In this document: positions 42,701-50,929 of the stretch, piece after piece | Layout of the letters: the number at the start of each line of letters is the position of its first letter | Position numbering within the stretch: position 1 is the stretch's first letter | Source of the DNA: Novipirellula aureliae | Lineage (GTDB): Bacteria > Planctomycetota > Planctomycetia > Pirellulales > Pirellulaceae | Assembly (NCBI RefSeq): GCF_007860185.1 | Contig: NZ_SJPY01000007.1 | Span: forward strand, 434,001 to 498,000 | Length of the DNA: 64,000 nucleotides | Direction of reading: 5' to 3' | The notes under the pieces: generated by a model | Databases searched by the model: none | What the model was told of the DNA's origin: nothing | Seen by the model: only the letters and a program-made list of their open reading frames with translations | Program-made: the position numbers and the translations under genes

Positions 42701-45399
42701 AGATCTCCATTCTCGTCGCTCAAGACCCTTCCCAGCAGCTCCGATCCGGCGTGAAAAGTCAGAACGACGCCAGCGATACCATTTCCAGAGGAATCCACAA
42801 CGCGAGCCCGATATCGGGGCAGTTGTTTCAGACGCTCAGGAAGATGCAATGCATTGCGGCTGCGATAATTTTTGAGCGCTCTGTCTCGACGAATCTCTTG
42901 CTCGGCGATCGACGTTTCCGCGGTGTCTGATTCATCCACCAACTCAAAGAGTTTCAACTCACGCAACGAAACCTCGAACAAGTCCGCCAGCAGTTTTTCT
43001 GACGAATAATGCGCCAATTCTGCGTAGCGGGACGGGCCGGCCAGATGCTTGCGTGTCAGGCTGATTGTTCTTCCCAACAAGCCCGCTTGATTTACCACTG
43101 CCAGATCCAGCCGGCTTTTCTCGTGTAACGGCCGACTGGAAAAGTCGCGTTGCAACAACTCTTGCTTCAAGTCCTTGCCATACCGATCAATTGCCGGCAA
43201 CAGTTCATCAGCGATCCATACGGCAAACTTGGCCCGCTCCAGAAAATGCTCGGTCTGCTCCAGGTCCTTCCATTCCTGGGGAGTACGCGCAATTTGCGAG
43301 GTCGGATAGCCCGGATCAACGCTCAAAGGGTCTGTAAGGGATTCCAAATAGGTGTCCCATGTTTTCAGACGTGCGAACGCCTGTTTGTTGAAGTCTGGAG
43401 CAGTAGCATCCAAGCTGTTGCCTGCTGGCGTTTCAACCGGTTCGGCTGGCACTGGTACCTCCAGTCCATTAAAAAAGAACTTATGACGATCCCTGAAAGG
43501 AATCAGTTCAAAGTGGTCAACATCCTCCAACGCCACATCCATATGGAAATACGCGTGCGGCCCCATTCTCTGGAAGTCCCGAAAGTGGGTATCGTCCATT
43601 GGGTGACGCGAGCCGTCCCGATTTACCGCCACAAGATGATACCGGCCATCAAGCCGTTTTCCGCGATTCTCGATGTTCACCGTAAGCTCGCGATCTTCAG
43701 CATGCACCGTGGCGAGATCCCACTGCATCTCTCCGCTGGGGCCGGACTTCCCGTTCATCGAACCTGCCAGAAGTGTGGTGATGACCACCTCGCTGCCGTT
43801 ATGGCTCGCCGATGCCCCGGTCTTCGCCGGCAGCACAAAAACGTGGCCGCCGCGCTCGGTGGCCAATCGCAGCCAGACATCCATCGTGTCCGGAAGCGTT
43901 CCGCCCGTCTCTTTGATGCGCAGCCAGTTTTCCAAGCCGATACGTTCGCTCACGAATTCCGGACGATTGACCTCCGGAGACCGCCACTTGCTGTCATGAA
44001 TCAGTTCACGCGTGGCGTGGTCGAACAAGCGAATCTCAACGATCTCATATCCGCCCGAGACACCCAAGTTCAGGAATAACTCTTCGCCCGGTCCTTGCTG
44101 GTCCTTCGGCAGTCGCAGCCACCCTTCCTGCTCCCATCGCAGCGGGCTCGCCTGGAATGGAAGGCCGTCCACCGTGAACCGTTGATTCCGGTCTGCCACC
44201 TGGATGCCCTTTTCATAACCGGGCGGTGGATTGTCAAAATCAAAGTCCGCCAAGTCCGTCCGTCCCGTGCCTGCCGCCGCCACTGCCAATGTCACACCAC
44301 CGACCAGCAACAGACTCAATACCCAGCCCGTCCGCCCCAGTCGTATCAATCCGTCATCGCCCCCGCCGATCAGTCGCAAAACGCGATGACGCAAATGTTT
44401 TTCGCCTTTTCCCGTCGCTGCCAATTGTGCAGCGAGCTTCGCCGGAGTGTTCTTTCGCTCCAGACGGTACGCTGAACAGATCACCAGCGCCTCGGCATAG
44501 TCCGCCGGGTCACAACCCGCTTCGACCACCAGATCGTCACAGGCCTCCTCGCGGGCTGCCTCCATACAGTGACTCATCCACCACACCGCCGGATGGAAGA
44601 ACAAAACCATCTCGACCACCCGTTGCACGGCGAGCGCCCAGATGTCTCCTCGCCGAAGGTGTGCAAGTTCATGCGCCAGTATCGCTTCGACCTGGGCCGG
44701 ACTCAACTGGCTCGCCAAAGCGACCGGCAATAGAATGACAGGCTTCACAAAACCAATGAGCACCGGTGATGCGACGTCGCGCGACCACCTCAACATCGGT
44801 TGCGTGCGAAGCTTCATCCGATCTCCCAGTCGCCGCAGAGAGTCGGTCCATACTCCGGCGCTGACCGGTTCGCCGCGCTGCCGCAACCAAGCTGATCCTG
44901 CGAATCCGCAGCCCATGCGCACAAGCATACCGAGCAAACCAACCAGATACGCACCGGCCACCCACGGTGCAATCCATTCCACACTCCCGATCGATTCAGC
45001 GGCAACCGGTGCCCGAGGGGACTCAACATCAACCACCTTCGTATCACCGACACCTCTTGCCTGAATCACGATCGCAGGCGCCTCCGTAATCGCAACGGTG
45101 CCGGCAACCGCAGGGGTGGGGGCCGCGGCCGTTTGATCCGATTTCGTTACCAGAGATTTCGTCACCAGAGATTTCGTCACCGGGGTCGGTGCCGATCGTT
45201 CACTCTGCAGAGGTGCCATGAAGAACGCGATCGGCAGCACTAGCATCGTCAGGATCATCCCAAACAAATGAACCGCATGCCGCCCCGCCGCCGAGCGAAC
45301 CAGGAGTCGTTCGATCGCAAACACCGCCAACGCTACCAGCGCCCCCGCCCACAACACGTGCGCTGCCGCATGGGTAAATTTCAATGCCCAGTCCATCAT
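36742..45399 (-). CDS. Giant BlaR1-like M56 metallopeptidase with LRR and HEAT domains
   Basis: This is a 2885-residue membrane protein. Residues 1-~375 form a BlaR1/MecR1-type M56 peptidase with several membrane helices, the zinc motif HELAHLRRGD at ~242 and a last helix at ~353-373. The remainder is outside the membrane: adhesin-like beta domains, a carboxypeptidase-regulatory-like domain at ~870-915, leucine-rich repeats at ~1260-1570, five more carboxypeptidase-regulatory-like domains at ~1610-2090, and HEAT-like repeats at ~2600-2873. BlaR1 proteins sense a ligand and trigger cleavage of BlaI. Its start overlaps the blaI-like stop (ATGA). No break is visible in 8.6 kb. The ligand is unknown; no penicillin-binding sensor domain is visible. 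Confidence 0.85.
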   Translation of the reverse strand: MMDWALKFTHAAAHVLWAGALVALAVFAIERLLVRSAAGRHAVHLFGMILTMLVLPIAFFMAPLQSERSAPTPVTKSLVTKSLVTKSDQTAAAPTPAVAGTVAITEAPAIVIQARGVGDTKVVDVESPRAPVAAESIGSVEWIAPWVAGAYLVGLLGMLVRMGCGFAGSAWLRQRGEPVSAGVWTDSLRRLGDRMKLRTQPMLRWSRDVASPVLIGFVKPVILLPVALASQLSPAQVEAILAHELAHLRRGDIWALAVQRVVEMVLFFHPAVWWMSHCMEAAREEACDDLVVEAGCDPADYAEALVICSAYRLERKNTPAKLAAQLAATGKGEKHLRHRVLRLIGGGDDGLIRLGRTGWVLSLLLVGGVTLAVAAAGTGRTDLADFDFDNPPPGYEKGIQVADRNQRFTVDGLPFQASPLRWEQEGWLRLPKDQQGPGEELFLNLGVSGGYEIVEIRLFDHATRELIHDSKWRSPEVNRPEFVSERIGLENWLRIKETGGTLPDTMDVWLRLATERGGHVFVLPAKTGASASHNGSEVVITTLLAGSMNGKSGPSGEMQWDLATVHAEDRELTVNIENRGKRLDGRYHLVAVNRDGSRHPMDDTHFRDFQRMGPHAYFHMDVALEDVDHFELIPFRDRHKFFFNGLEVPVPAEPVETPAGNSLDATAPDFNKQAFARLKTWDTYLESLTDPLSVDPGYPTSQIARTPQEWKDLEQTEHFLERAKFAVWIADELLPAIDRYGKDLKQELLQRDFSSRPLHEKSRLDLAVVNQAGLLGRTISLTRKHLAGPSRYAELAHYSSEKLLADLFEVSLRELKLFELVDESDTAETSIAEQEIRRDRALKNYRSRNALHLPERLKQLPRYRARVVDSSGNGIAGVVLTFHAGSELLGRVLSDENGDLLLPAVDFGQTITITSQAQENWPRNEMTTTRREDGTFDRHEIELRGTVPSETSSPNGIYRVRPSDSNEKGIEVSRSDTDGTVILLDRLTDQFGTPSMTSIANDNTRFRIDLKAAGPFAEGEGIGHMALVIDGLCTTVWSHSDPDKQHRMDLSSQVVGNEAPARFAAELGIEPKLRRHPGHKMEVRFSPTKPAFKLGEPVILRMEVKNVSDKNFSFVDGGQQRGPRNNQFGFTAFRGSGNGPEVPDTGDPSSAGGKLRFITLEPGQVFEKEVDLTKWFDLAQPDIYKIDGRFEMVINKDAGQHLFGWDDMATGTTLVTIAKEGATVEDADLPKSIQEKRDRLLAELLAALKAAGVTNYKLNNDGQIDDLYLGRLATDELLAMLQGQRSIRRLNLETANVSEDALSVLGSLDRLEYLSLYETGLTDAGLAHIASNTRLKELVLHGNNITDAGLRHLRGMQELRKLSINNTLSVKSNMQIGDEGMKHLGQLRSLELLDLQKTDVTSKGLEQLADLPNVKMLLLAGAAIDDAARAPISRMRTLRNLGLRNTKVTDRGLQRLLKEGPPLERLSLQSDNTTDTALAAIGEKASLTSLELTGRRFTDDGLANLANLQQLERIDLTGMSIHPMAPGLQFTHRGLMHFAKLQNLRNLWLNRITLGEQEINALGQIKQLEHLHLMPPGCSDDEILRLKWMLPDTDVSPFGGDRIVGVNKPVIQGRVLGIDGKPAIGYRVTALPSAWSGRGGWPPETTTDREGKFNFSNLPDGPCDVSVTSVPLTNQPNMRIEGVVLKKREPAYVELSLEQKYHFGGRVTNEKDEPHAGRNVLAIWKDPSGKHTYSSNTKTDAFGHYRFDAPFPMAESIRLNGANSSRVPRKYKVEHGRDDIDFNVDATDAETGSASVPTDPGNTGETGRVVDSSGNGVGGAKLQFVKGGTVGDDILAERFSRQDGSFDVPRLTGLRQFRVCVAADGYYPLNREHAPVEGLIDQQGRTRLIDGDDGLSRTIHLVRAGSIEGKVLGPDGKPLRRAPLSISTYCDFAHMSISTGNHMRAMTDDQGTFRFEDVPPGEIVLYYPWDGPTGSEVRSGKWLAPDSHSQGTPKPPTQGICWVKVLHAKEGQAVDPIVVDLSKSRCVVEGRVTDEQGEPVGNVTVQPLWKRDGGYFSVHGNATLPANVTDAEGRYRITGLPPDAIHLAVWGRGSERQIEFEPTPVHLTANSPLHRNLKVQVKFHAARGSGAFDVIANPGQVEVQTEEIATVNPLEIAEPPKFAIYQVLGHENAPSFNRPQDSARRRILFSDNGKGTDRFDAMRPENYPLAGLILAEQPLLTEDDLSAYGWTRHVMRLKPGVSERLPKPSVWGVPFAVVVGGKPLFLGAFWTGLSSYSANMPMISLDRWQWNLPITNPDYLPQDAIRLENAQRLGGGNLPRDPRRDERLYRVLQQAGKLVDIRSGGEPWGEAVDGVTARLRTERQPQWSEDYDTPWVLFDLKNASQDLEVSLNVGGAPTEVLVDGVLYQNHERVAGQLPICKPGQSAIGATLVLDKRWTAVKSVSGSPELKLKPGKHTVQAIAYTLRAGEHVGQPIRVLSNAIELVIKPEQMDAPMPFDELTTVMLDPANFRKVAVVPGVSVNEGARDRFIVIERLARLSREEQAKLLPAFYHDLAAQAVNPVFEMILSSNPHDILDRKGGPYDGNTERWAQQLSDAAQDLTPKQAADKLEGSLWQNVASRARALQILKAHPKAVTALIDADLKTQDKAAVERVATMISTLQRREFIPQLEELYLANNDVSKVAYGGLVWLSDSTVVTTLLAEVENNPSSISRHAPLFLRPLAGKMAPTLLKKLLGSTDANIRYHAAYALQECIDPKLAQPVVRLAGEKEARSRFLAAHMFPKLPEASFKKVRNELLPLLNDQDDKVRFYALLSFAKRKDLAAGPVILETLRRNELPEQYKVWTMQAMSALSDSTWNYFMHEWGPASPGNQEAIKRFETWLKKSAD

Positions 45400-45797
45400 G
45401 TCTGTTCTCCTCTTCGATAACGGTTGATCGCCCTGCGCAACTCAGCATGGTCAGCATCGTCGAGTTGTTCATTCTCCAGTAGGCTCAACAATAAAGCCGA
45501 AGCCGAGCCCTCAAACACGCGTTCGACCAGATCACCCACCATTCCTTGAGACACATCCGCACGTGAAACCTTAGGAGAAAAAGCATAGCCGCGACTCTCC
45601 TTCGCCGTGGTCCGCTTCACGAACCCCTTGTCGAACATCACATTCAGTGTCGTGATCAGCGACGTATGCGCCAGCTCCCGCCCCGACGCCAACATGGTCT
45701 CACGCACCTCCCGCACGGTTCGGGGCGCTTTCACCCAAAGGATCTTTAGTATCTCCAGCTCGAGTGCGGTGGGGTGTTTGGATTTCTTTCTCGCCAT
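45396..45797 (-). CDS. BlaI/MecI-family transcriptional repressor
   Basis: This 133-residue winged-helix repressor shows the family N-terminus TALELEILKILWVKAPRTVREV, the recognition region SLITTLNVMFDKGFVKRT, and a C-terminal dimer domain that is normally cleaved when the M56 partner is activated. It overlaps that partner by 4 bp. Three copies of TTCTA-N6-TAGAA lie 58-130 bp upstream of its ATG (45797), as expected for autoregulation. The physiological trigger is unknown; in planctomycetes such pairs are numerous and not tied to beta-lactamases. Confidence 0.92.
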   Translation of the reverse strand: MARKKSKHPTALELEILKILWVKAPRTVREVRETMLASGRELAHTSLITTLNVMFDKGFVKRTTAKESRGYAFSPKVSRADVSQGMVGDLVERVFEGSASALLLSLLENEQLDDADHAELRRAINRYRRGEQT

Positions 45798-45854
45798 GAT
45801 CTTGGTTTTTCCAGTTCGAATGCCGTGGGCTGCTCGTATTTCCTTGCTGGCAGC

Positions 45855-45927
45855 TTCTACTTCAATAGAACTTCTATGTTAATAGAAACACAGGAGCGAC
45901 ACAAGCCCGACTTCTACAAAAATAGAA
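45855..45927 (-). promoter_or_regulatory. Three BlaI-type operator dyads, TTCTA-N6-TAGAA
   Basis: Perfect 5-bp dyads with the same 6-bp spacing occur at 45855-45870, 45872-45887 and 45912-45927. The first two are one helical turn and a half apart (17 bp), the third 40 bp further out. They sit just upstream of the BlaI-like gene where its promoter must be. Repression by the encoded regulator is inferred from position and symmetry. Confidence 0.65.
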
Positions 45928-46022
45928 TTTCAGACGCCCGTCGCGCCGCACGGGGTTTTGGCCAATCGCAACGGTCGATTTTTCAGACACCTCTCGGTGA
46001 GCGTCACGATGAACTCGAAGCG

Positions 46023-46173
46023 CTAGCCCGGATCATTCATGGGCTTGCAAATTGTTTTGCTAACGTCTACGCCTTCAAGCGTTTACGTTCATTGCTCGAA
46101 AAACAGTCTGCGTATTAGCCGTTTTGGCGTTAGCGGGCTATCGCCAAAACGGCTAATGAATCATCCGGGCTAG
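46023..46173. mobile_element. MITE-like element 1, full-length copy
   Basis: This 151-bp element has 18-bp terminal inverted repeats, CTAGCCCGGATCATTCAT and its reverse complement with one mismatch, and CTAG at both ends. Inside the right half is a perfect 15-bp palindrome arm, TTAGCCGTTTTGGCG, with 11-bp loop. No coding capacity. The right CTAG contains the stop codon of the sigma factor at 46170. Confidence 0.9.
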
Positions 46174-46751
46174 CTCTCATTCGCCGAAGACTCTTCGGCT
46201 TTCATGATCGCTTCGAGCGAAAGTTTTAGTTGGGCGCGAGCACGACTGAGCCGGCTGCGGACGGTTCCGATGGAGATGTCGAGTATTTCGGCGATCGTCT
46301 CATACGACCGATCCTCCATTTCTCGCAGCACGAGAATCGCACGATGTTCGTCCGTCAATTGGTCCATCGCAGCCCGAACCATCGTGATCCGTTCCTGCTG
46401 CAGCATCGGTTCGTCAACGGATTGCACTCGTTCGTCGGATAGTTCGATGCCGCTTTTCTCTTGGAATTGGTCGAGCGACACCCGTGCTCGTCTTCGCCTA
46501 CGGCGTGTCAGGGCGGTATTGAACGCGATACGATAGAGCCAGGTAAAAAATTGGCTGTTGCGCTGAAAGGTATCGAGTTTGACAAAAGCGCGAATGAAAG
46601 CCTCTTGCACCACTTCTTCGGCTTCGTCGGGTGACCCGGTAACCTGGATCATCGACGCAAACAAACGATCCTGATTGAGCAGGACCAGACGGGTAAACGC
46701 CGTCCGATCGCCTTTCAAGGCTCGGTCAATCAGATCCGGCTCTTCGCCCAC
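46170..46751 (-). CDS. RpoE-like ECF sigma factor
   Basis: This 193-residue sigma factor has region 2 at ~20-90 (LVLLNQDRLFASMIQVTGSPDEAEEVVQEAFIRAF, then FFTWLYRIAFNTAL) and region 4 at ~125-180 (HRAILVLREMEDRSYETIAEILDISIGTVRSRLSRARAQL). This is the common RpoE layout. The start is GTG at 46751, the first in-frame start. No anti-sigma gene is adjacent: downstream lies MITE-like element 1, which supplies the TAG stop, and then the BlaI operators. If an anti-sigma once followed, it has been displaced. It is divergent from the N-formylglutamate amidohydrolase gene across 200 bp. Confidence 0.9.
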   Translation of the reverse strand: MGEEPDLIDRALKGDRTAFTRLVLLNQDRLFASMIQVTGSPDEAEEVVQEAFIRAFVKLDTFQRNSQFFTWLYRIAFNTALTRRRRRRARVSLDQFQEKSGIELSDERVQSVDEPMLQQERITMVRAAMDQLTDEHRAILVLREMEDRSYETIAEILDISIGTVRSRLSRARAQLKLSLEAIMKAEESSANES

Positions 46752-46951
46752 GCCGCCACGCTTTCGAAACAGAGGTAAAGGTTCATATTCTCATATTTGT
46801 GGAAGCGAAGGCCCCCTACGGACCATAGTTTAACTGAAATCCGCCATGAAACGAGTCTGCTCGGATACAAACGACGATTCGAGGAGCAATCCGGAACGCC
46901 TGGCGAGCTTCGCTACCCTCGAATTGGGTAGTATAAAGGTTGTGTAAGTGA

Positions 46952-47707
46952 TTGTTTCTCCTTCACCTGAAACGCCCTCTCTTGATACCCCTGATAACCT
47001 GTGAGCACGGTGGGAGCCAGATTCCGCCGTCGTTCCAATCCCTATTCGCTTCCACACGAGCCCAAAAGGACTTGTCGAGCCATCGCGGCTATGACCGCGG
47101 TGCCTTGTCAATCGCGAAATCATTGGCCGAACGGTTGAGTGCGGGAATCACTTTTTCGAAAATATCGCGATTGCTCGTTGAACTCAACCGATCGCTCGAT
47201 CATCCACAGTTGTATTCCCGCTACACCGGCGGTTTGCCGAAAGCGATCAAGAAACAAATCCTTGAGGAACACTATTTTCCTTATCGTCAAAAGGTAGAAG
47301 CAAGTATTTCGGATAGCGTCGCCAGCGGCGAATCCGTTTTGCACCTCTCGATGCATACCTTTACGAGGCGGTTTCGTGGCATCCTTCGCGGCGTGGACGT
47401 CGGGGTCTTGTACGACCCGAACCGCCTCCGTGAAGCTTCGTTTAGTAGCAAATTGGTCGATCGACTCTCGGATTCGACGCCTCGGCTGCGGATTCGGCAC
47501 AATGAACCGTATCAAGGATGCGATGACGGTTTTACAACTTACTTAAGAACAAAATTTGCCGCTGAATCCTATCTCGGCATCGAAATCGAAGTTTGCAATG
47601 ATTTCAGCCAATGGCAGGGAGTACGCAAAAACGAATGGATCACCAAATTCGCGGACGCGATTAAACAATCAACACTACCACGATCGGTACTTTTCAACAA
47701 ATACTGA
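46952..47707 (+). CDS. N-formylglutamate amidohydrolase family protein
   Basis: This 251-residue cytosolic zinc hydrolase of the FGase family, related to HutG, would release formate from N-formylglutamate or a similar formyl amide. Conserved features are ITCEHGGSQIPP near the N-terminus, SSHRGYDRGAL, LVELNRSLDHP, LHLSMHTFTRRF and GIEIEVCNDFSQWQ. The frame opens directly after an in-frame TGA, and the earliest start is TTG 46952, so the start is uncertain; another TTG ten codons later is possible. No other histidine-degradation genes are nearby, so the substrate may differ. A hexanucleotide satellite begins ~50 bp after its stop. Confidence 0.85.
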   Translation: MFLLHLKRPLLIPLITCEHGGSQIPPSFQSLFASTRAQKDLSSHRGYDRGALSIAKSLAERLSAGITFSKISRLLVELNRSLDHPQLYSRYTGGLPKAIKKQILEEHYFPYRQKVEASISDSVASGESVLHLSMHTFTRRFRGILRGVDVGVLYDPNRLREASFSSKLVDRLSDSTPRLRIRHNEPYQGCDDGFTTYLRTKFAAESYLGIEIEVCNDFSQWQGVRKNEWITKFADAIKQSTLPRSVLFNKY

Positions 47708-47759
47708 CGAAAATCGCCCCCCCCTCGCAAATCGCTACCAAGACTAGCAAAAAGTTTTA

Positions 47760-48184
<425 letters not shown>

Positions 48185-48341
48185 AAAACACCGTCTTTTC
48201 GGCTATTTGGCAGCAATCGGGGTTGGCGTTTGCGGAAAAGTCACCAAAAACCGAAGAATTGGTTCAGTGTCGGCTGATCAAAGTCCGATCAACCTAGCGG
48301 GGGCGGAGAGATTATGCGCGTGTTGCTTATTGAGGCATCCC

Positions 48342-49463
48342 GTGAAACTTCGCCGATACGTTGCTGCATTGATCTTCGCCGCCGCTACGGTCGTTTTGAC
48401 TGGCTGCTCGCTCGTACCAGATACCGAGTTTCGCGAAGTCATCCACAACCCGTTTCCTCAGATGAAACAGGTTGCAGTGTTGCCATTCTTTAACCAAAGC
48501 AACGATCCGACCCTGAACACGACCGAGGTTGCCGAAGCTTATTACGCAGCTCTTCAAGCGATTCCTGGTTTCGAAGTTCTGCCAACGGGAGTCACTCGGG
48601 TCCAGTGGATGCAGTATACCGCAGCCTACGGGGAACCGACCAGCGGCGAGGATTTCCAACGGTTGGCAAGAATGATGGGTGTCGAAGCCGTGATTGTTGG
48701 TTCGGTGACCGATTACCAGGCCTTTTATCCGCCTCGCATGGCAATGACCGTCCGCTGGTACGCCGCCAACGAAGGTTTTCATCCTATCCCCGCTGGATAT
48801 GGTTTGCCGTGGGGAACCGAGGACGAACAACATATTCCGCGGCGCATTGCTCGCGAAGCCGAATTCGAACTTGCTCGCAGCCAATTGGCGACGCAAACCC
48901 CGCTGTCTGTTGACGAATCCGCCGTGGGCTCGGGCACTCTTTCCGGCACCCTTTCCGGTTCCGTCGGAGCATCGGGTCCGACGGACGCAACCAAGCTTCA
49001 CCAAGTTGGCGGCGAATTACCGTTGCCGATCGTTGCTTCCGATTCCAATCCGATCGCTGGCGACAACTCTCCTCAATGCTTCGATGATTTGGCATACCAA
49101 GCCCCCAATGCTTACGAAGCCCCCAATGCTTACGAAGTACCGCTGCCACCAAACTGGCCCGACCCAACCGACTTGATCCCCGCCCCCCCGTCACCGGTAA
49201 GACCTGCTTTAGCAATCAATCACGATCCTGTATTGTCCCATACGAGGTTGTACCGAGGGGACGATTCTTACTTTACCAATCGCCTTTCCGACTATGTCAA
49301 TACGGGGGATGATGCACGCCCGGGAGGATGGCAGGGTTATTTGCGACGTAGCGATGATTTCGTTCGTTTCTGTTGTCACTTGCACATTACCGAAATGCTT
49401 GAGTCGAGAGGCGGAAGTGACCAACCTGACCTAATCCTCCGCTGGCCTTTTAGCCGACACTAA
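48342..49463 (+). CDS. Lipoprotein of unknown function, CsgG/GNA1162-like N-terminal fold
   Basis: This 373-residue lipoprotein has lipobox LTGC with Cys at ~22, then a domain reading VAVLPFFNQSNDPTLN, GFEVLPTGVTRVQW and LARMMGVEAVIVGSVTDYQAFYPP. That beta/alpha pattern recalls CsgG, TolB-N and GNA1162-like periplasmic lipoproteins. The second half is Pro-rich and includes an 18-bp in-frame duplication (NAYEAPNAYEVP). I start at GTG 48342 with GAGG about 7 bases upstream; the frame runs 45 codons further back into satellite-flanking sequence. It probably lies in the outer-membrane or periplasmic space. Function unknown. Confidence 0.7.
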   Translation: MKLRRYVAALIFAAATVVLTGCSLVPDTEFREVIHNPFPQMKQVAVLPFFNQSNDPTLNTTEVAEAYYAALQAIPGFEVLPTGVTRVQWMQYTAAYGEPTSGEDFQRLARMMGVEAVIVGSVTDYQAFYPPRMAMTVRWYAANEGFHPIPAGYGLPWGTEDEQHIPRRIAREAEFELARSQLATQTPLSVDESAVGSGTLSGTLSGSVGASGPTDATKLHQVGGELPLPIVASDSNPIAGDNSPQCFDDLAYQAPNAYEAPNAYEVPLPPNWPDPTDLIPAPPSPVRPALAINHDPVLSHTRLYRGDDSYFTNRLSDYVNTGDDARPGGWQGYLRRSDDFVRFCCHLHITEMLESRGGSDQPDLILRWPFSRH

Positions 49464-49533
49464 GACCAGGCAAGCCGGGCAACCTCGGCTGAATGGCAAG
49501 TTTCGACAAGACAGCAACCGGATAATCGTCTCC

Positions 49534-49779
49534 ATGGATAAGGAAGTCAACGTTTTGGCATTGGTCAAAGGCGAAGAGCGATTCATCTTTTTGTTTGATG
49601 ATGAAAACCGCGATGACACGCTTCGGCAACTCGCCCGTTTTGCCGCCGACCCGGAGCTTGATTTCTCCTGGTATGACGCAGCAATGTTGAGCCGAAAAAT
49701 TCGCGATGCGGTTCCCAGTGACGACGACATGATGGCCAGTGAGGAGTTTGACAGCTTGTCGATCGAAGATTTTCATTAG
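49534..49779 (+). CDS. 81-residue acidic conserved-looking protein
   Basis: This small soluble protein starts MDKEVNVLALVKGEERFIFLFDDENRDD and ends EEFDSLSIEDFH. Acidic residues are ~28% of it and it has no membrane segment. It lies 70 bp after the lipoprotein gene and 53 bp before the recombinase start, so it probably shares a transcript with the recombinase. I do not recognise a family; composition, ATG start and position make it a believable gene. Confidence 0.7.
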   Translation: MDKEVNVLALVKGEERFIFLFDDENRDDTLRQLARFAADPELDFSWYDAAMLSRKIRDAVPSDDDMMASEEFDSLSIEDFH

Positions 49780-49832
49780 TGCGTCGTCATCCCGACTACC
49801 CGCAGCTACGATCACGATCCAGTGAGCCACCC

Positions 49833-50735
49833 ATGCAGCGAGCGATCGCCCAATTTTTGCAGTACCTTGCAACCGAGCGGAATGCGTCCGATTTGACGAT
49901 CAAAGCATATCGCGAGGATTTATTTGGACTCGTCGAGTGGCTCTCGACGACCCGTGGCAACGTCCCCCATCCTGGCTCGCTTACCCCGCAAGATTTGCGC
50001 CCGTTTCAGGCGGCGTTACAGGAAGCGGGGTATGCTCGAACGACGATTGCCCGAAAACTCGCATCGCTGCGTAGTTTCTACCGCTTTGCGATGCGTCAAG
50101 GAATCGCGACGTCCAACCCGGCGAAGCCACTTCGCAACCCGCGTCGCCAACGTAAGTTGCCACACGTGCTGAACAACGAAGAGGTTGGCGCATTGTTGCT
50201 AGCACCGCCAGCGAAAGAGACGGCGGGGCTTCGCGATCGGGCGATGTTAGAGACGATGTATTCGGCAGGGCTGCGTGTCAGTGAATTGGTGGCGATGCGT
50301 GATGGCGACATGGACTTGGACGAGCAAATCGTGCGAGTGCGTGGAAAAGGTCGCAAAGAGCGCATGAGTCCGCTTGGGTCCTATGCCATCAAAGCGATTG
50401 TCGCCTACCGAAAACGTCGCGTTCGCGATCCTCAAGTTGAATTGCTTGGTCGTCAGGGCCCGGTGTTCGTCAATCGTTTTGGCAAGATTTTGACAACGCG
50501 AAGTGTTGGACGAATGCTCGATAAGTACATCGCTCGGGTAGGTTTGGATACCCGTACGAGTCCGCATACGCTGAGGCACAGTTTTGCAACGCACCTGCTC
50601 GACCGCGGTGCGGATATTCGCAGCGTCCAAGAATTACTCGGCCATAAAAGTTTGGCGACGACGCAAATCTACACACATGTCAGTGCCGCCAACTTGTTGG
50701 CTATCTATGAGAAAGCACATCCGCGGGCGAGTTGA
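49833..50735 (+). CDS. xerC: Tyrosine recombinase XerC/XerD
   Basis: This 300-residue site-specific recombinase would act at dif to resolve chromosome dimers. An N-terminal SAM-like core-binding domain (TERNASDLTIKAYREDLFGLVEWL) is followed by the catalytic domain with Arg in SAGLRVSEL (~146), Lys in VRGKGRKER (~170), HTLRHSFATHLL (His/Arg ~246-249), LGHKSLATTQIY with the nucleophile Tyr at ~281. ATG 49833 gives the standard length of ~298; the frame opens 18 codons earlier. XerC and XerD cannot be separated safely here, so the symbol is provisional. The length and lack of cargo favour a housekeeping Xer protein over a phage integrase. Confidence 0.88.
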   Translation: MQRAIAQFLQYLATERNASDLTIKAYREDLFGLVEWLSTTRGNVPHPGSLTPQDLRPFQAALQEAGYARTTIARKLASLRSFYRFAMRQGIATSNPAKPLRNPRRQRKLPHVLNNEEVGALLLAPPAKETAGLRDRAMLETMYSAGLRVSELVAMRDGDMDLDEQIVRVRGKGRKERMSPLGSYAIKAIVAYRKRRVRDPQVELLGRQGPVFVNRFGKILTTRSVGRMLDKYIARVGLDTRTSPHTLRHSFATHLLDRGADIRSVQELLGHKSLATTQIYTHVSAANLLAIYEKAHPRAS

Positions 50736-50929
50736 CCGAAGACGGCCAACAGCGCGGATGATGTGCGCAAAACCATGCGAAGACGACCCTTTCGTCCAAG
50801 AAGTGTTCGCCAATGCAGCTTAGACTGCTAGAATGCGTTGAAGGACCAACTTCAGTCCGTTGTGTCCCTTTTCGGCGACTTCACTTCATAGCCTGCCTTC
50901 CATGCGTTTCAACGCACTCCGAGAGATCG

